From Prevotella sp. MGM1 (GTDB taxonomy: Bacteria > Bacteroidota > Bacteroidia > Bacteroidales > Bacteroidaceae), in NCBI RefSeq assembly GCF_002933775.1, contig NZ_BEWV01000207.1, forward strand, positions 1 through 64,000: a DNA stretch of 64,000 nt, read 5' to 3'. The notes under the pieces were generated by a model. That model searched no databases. It was not told where the DNA came from and saw only the letters and a list, made by a program, of their open reading frames with translations. The translations under genes and the position numbers were made by a program. Of the stretch, positions 63,180 through 64,000 are shown in pieces. How positions within the stretch are numbered: position 1 is the first letter of the stretch; each line of letters starts with the position of its first letter.

Positions 63180-64000
63180 TTGATGTTAACCTCTGGATAT
63201 ATTTCTATTCCGAACTTGTTTCTTACATCATTACGTATCATATCACAAAGCCTCATGATCTCTTTACCATCGGCTCCGCCACGGTTTACAAGCACAAGAG
63301 CCTGACGAGAATGTACTCCTGCCCTGCCGAGTGATTTTCCTCTCCACCCGCAACTCTCTATAAGCCATCCGGCAGGAATTTTCTCATATTCGGCATCCAC
63401 TCTGTAATGAGGCATCTCCGGATATAAACTAGAAAGTTCATCATATTTGGCTCGCGGCACCACAGGGTTCATAAAGAAACTCCCTGCATTACCTTCTACA
63501 TCCGGATCTGGCAGTTTCTCTTTCCTTATGCCAATTATAACATCTCGCAACTGTGCAGCTGTAGGTTTATAAAAGCCCCTCTTTTCAAGCTCTAAACGAA
63601 TGTTTCCGTAATCTATTTGTGGACAAAATGTTCTTTTAAGCCTATACGTAACGTATGTTATAACATACTTGTCGCGCCATTCACCCTTGAAGCGGCTTTG
63701 CCTGTATGAGTATGCACAGTCTTCATTTGTGAAAGAGACCTCCTGTCCTGTACCGATTTCCACCGCTTCCACCTTATATATAATATCTTTGGCTTCCACA
63801 CCATAGGCACCTATATTCTGTACCGCACTCGCACCCACTTCACCAGGAATAAACGAAAGGTTTTCCGCACCGTACCATCCGTTGTCGACACAAAGCCTCA
63901 CAACATCATCCCAAGTCTCGCCACTGCCGACACGAAGCAGAACACTTTCCTGCATGCTATCTACCGATATTCCTTTTATGGCAGAATGAAGCACCGTTCC
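63176..64000 (-). CDS. murB: UDP-N-acetylmuramate dehydrogenase (N-terminus outside window)
   Basis: About 275 aa visible; the frame is open at the right edge, so the start lies beyond 64000. Family motifs: NLSFIPGEVGASAVQNIGAY, SYRQSRFKGEW and GNAGSFFMNPVV (catalytic Ser), and a C-terminal Glu in EIYPEVNIK. Reduces UDP-GlcNAc-enolpyruvate in peptidoglycan synthesis. Confidence 0.96.
   Translation of the reverse strand, partial: GTVLHSAIKGISVDSMQESVLLRVGSGETWDDVVRLCVDNGWYGAENLSFIPGEVGASAVQNIGAYGVEAKDIIYKVEAVEIGTGQEVSFTNEDCAYSYRQSRFKGEWRDKYVITYVTYRLKRTFCPQIDYGNIRLELEKRGFYKPTAAQLRDVIIGIRKEKLPDPDVEGNAGSFFMNPVVPRAKYDELSSLYPEMPHYRVDAEYEKIPAGWLIESCGWRGKSLGRAGVHSRQALVLVNRGGADGKEIMRLCDMIRNDVRNKFGIEIYPEVNIK

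Overview
The window is bacterial and comes from the order Bacteroidales. Many start sites follow the Bacteroidetes promoter pattern (a TTTG-like -33 element about 19-21 bases before TAnnTTTG). The housekeeping block has the gene content of a Bacteroides-like chromosome (lepA, tex, rplT-rpmI-infC-thrS, def, ruvX, murB). PcfK/PcfJ, a MobV-type relaxase, and ArdC and M23 proteins in a transfer operon are typical of conjugative or mobilizable elements of that order. Genus cannot be fixed from the sequence alone. No rRNA, tRNA or CRISPR array was seen.

Layout. (1) 1-7240, plus strand: the tail of an unidentified winged-helix protein, hsdR of a type I restriction system, and four tightly packed AT-rich genes (leucine-repeat, PUA/EVE-like, zinc-ribbon, DUF4365-like nuclease candidate) that look like a defence operon. 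(2) 7298-23673: a transfer-gene block. A divergent M23 peptidase is followed by one long plus-strand operon: a DUF4099/DUF3945-like protein, a toprim primase-like protein, a PH-domain membrane protein, two TrbJ-like secreted proteins, membrane proteins, two ArdC-like antirestriction proteins, peptidoglycan hydrolases and an SSB-like protein. No VirB4/VirD4 ATPase and no integrase lies in the window, so the element must continue elsewhere or depend on a helper. (3) 23700-26546: an AbiE-type toxin-antitoxin pair with a palindromic operator, and a membrane-anchored phosphoribosyltransferase-like protein. (4) 26584-31683, minus strand: two operons of small unknown genes, the second with PcfK and PcfJ. 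Each is preceded by a copy of the same ~200-base leader. (5) 32140-38779, minus strand: an OmpA-like outer-membrane protein, the MobV relaxase, a hairpin-rich oriT candidate, and mobilization-linked genes. (6) 39019-45944: a resolvase-like regulator without its catalytic serine, an AT-rich cargo set (SMC/ABC-like ATPase, FKBP isomerase, UDG-like protein), SSB, small genes, and an iteron-like GAGGGACA array. (7) 46056-64000: a Fic-like protein followed by ordinary chromosome. Roughly 47090-47800 holds no gene and may lie near the element boundary.

How it fits together. The relaxase with its oriT candidate, the primase-like and SSB-like proteins, and the ArdC proteins would process and protect transferred DNA. 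The M23/glucosaminidase proteins would open the cell wall. The AGTATRA sites shared by the transfer promoter and the resolvase-like regulator promoter suggest one control circuit.

Most notable observations. Six otherwise unrelated products of the transfer operon end in the same short tail, [LIM]-[HR]-[KR]-COOH, usually after an acidic/glutamine-rich stretch; this could be a C-terminal export signal. Two genes are cut by an in-frame TGA, one of them clearly at a conserved Trp position, and one M23 gene is split at an A9 run, so the element is either decaying or using recoding. A compact small-RNA gene with a full promoter and terminator lies at about 62262-62341. All functional calls come from reading motifs by eye; no database search was run.
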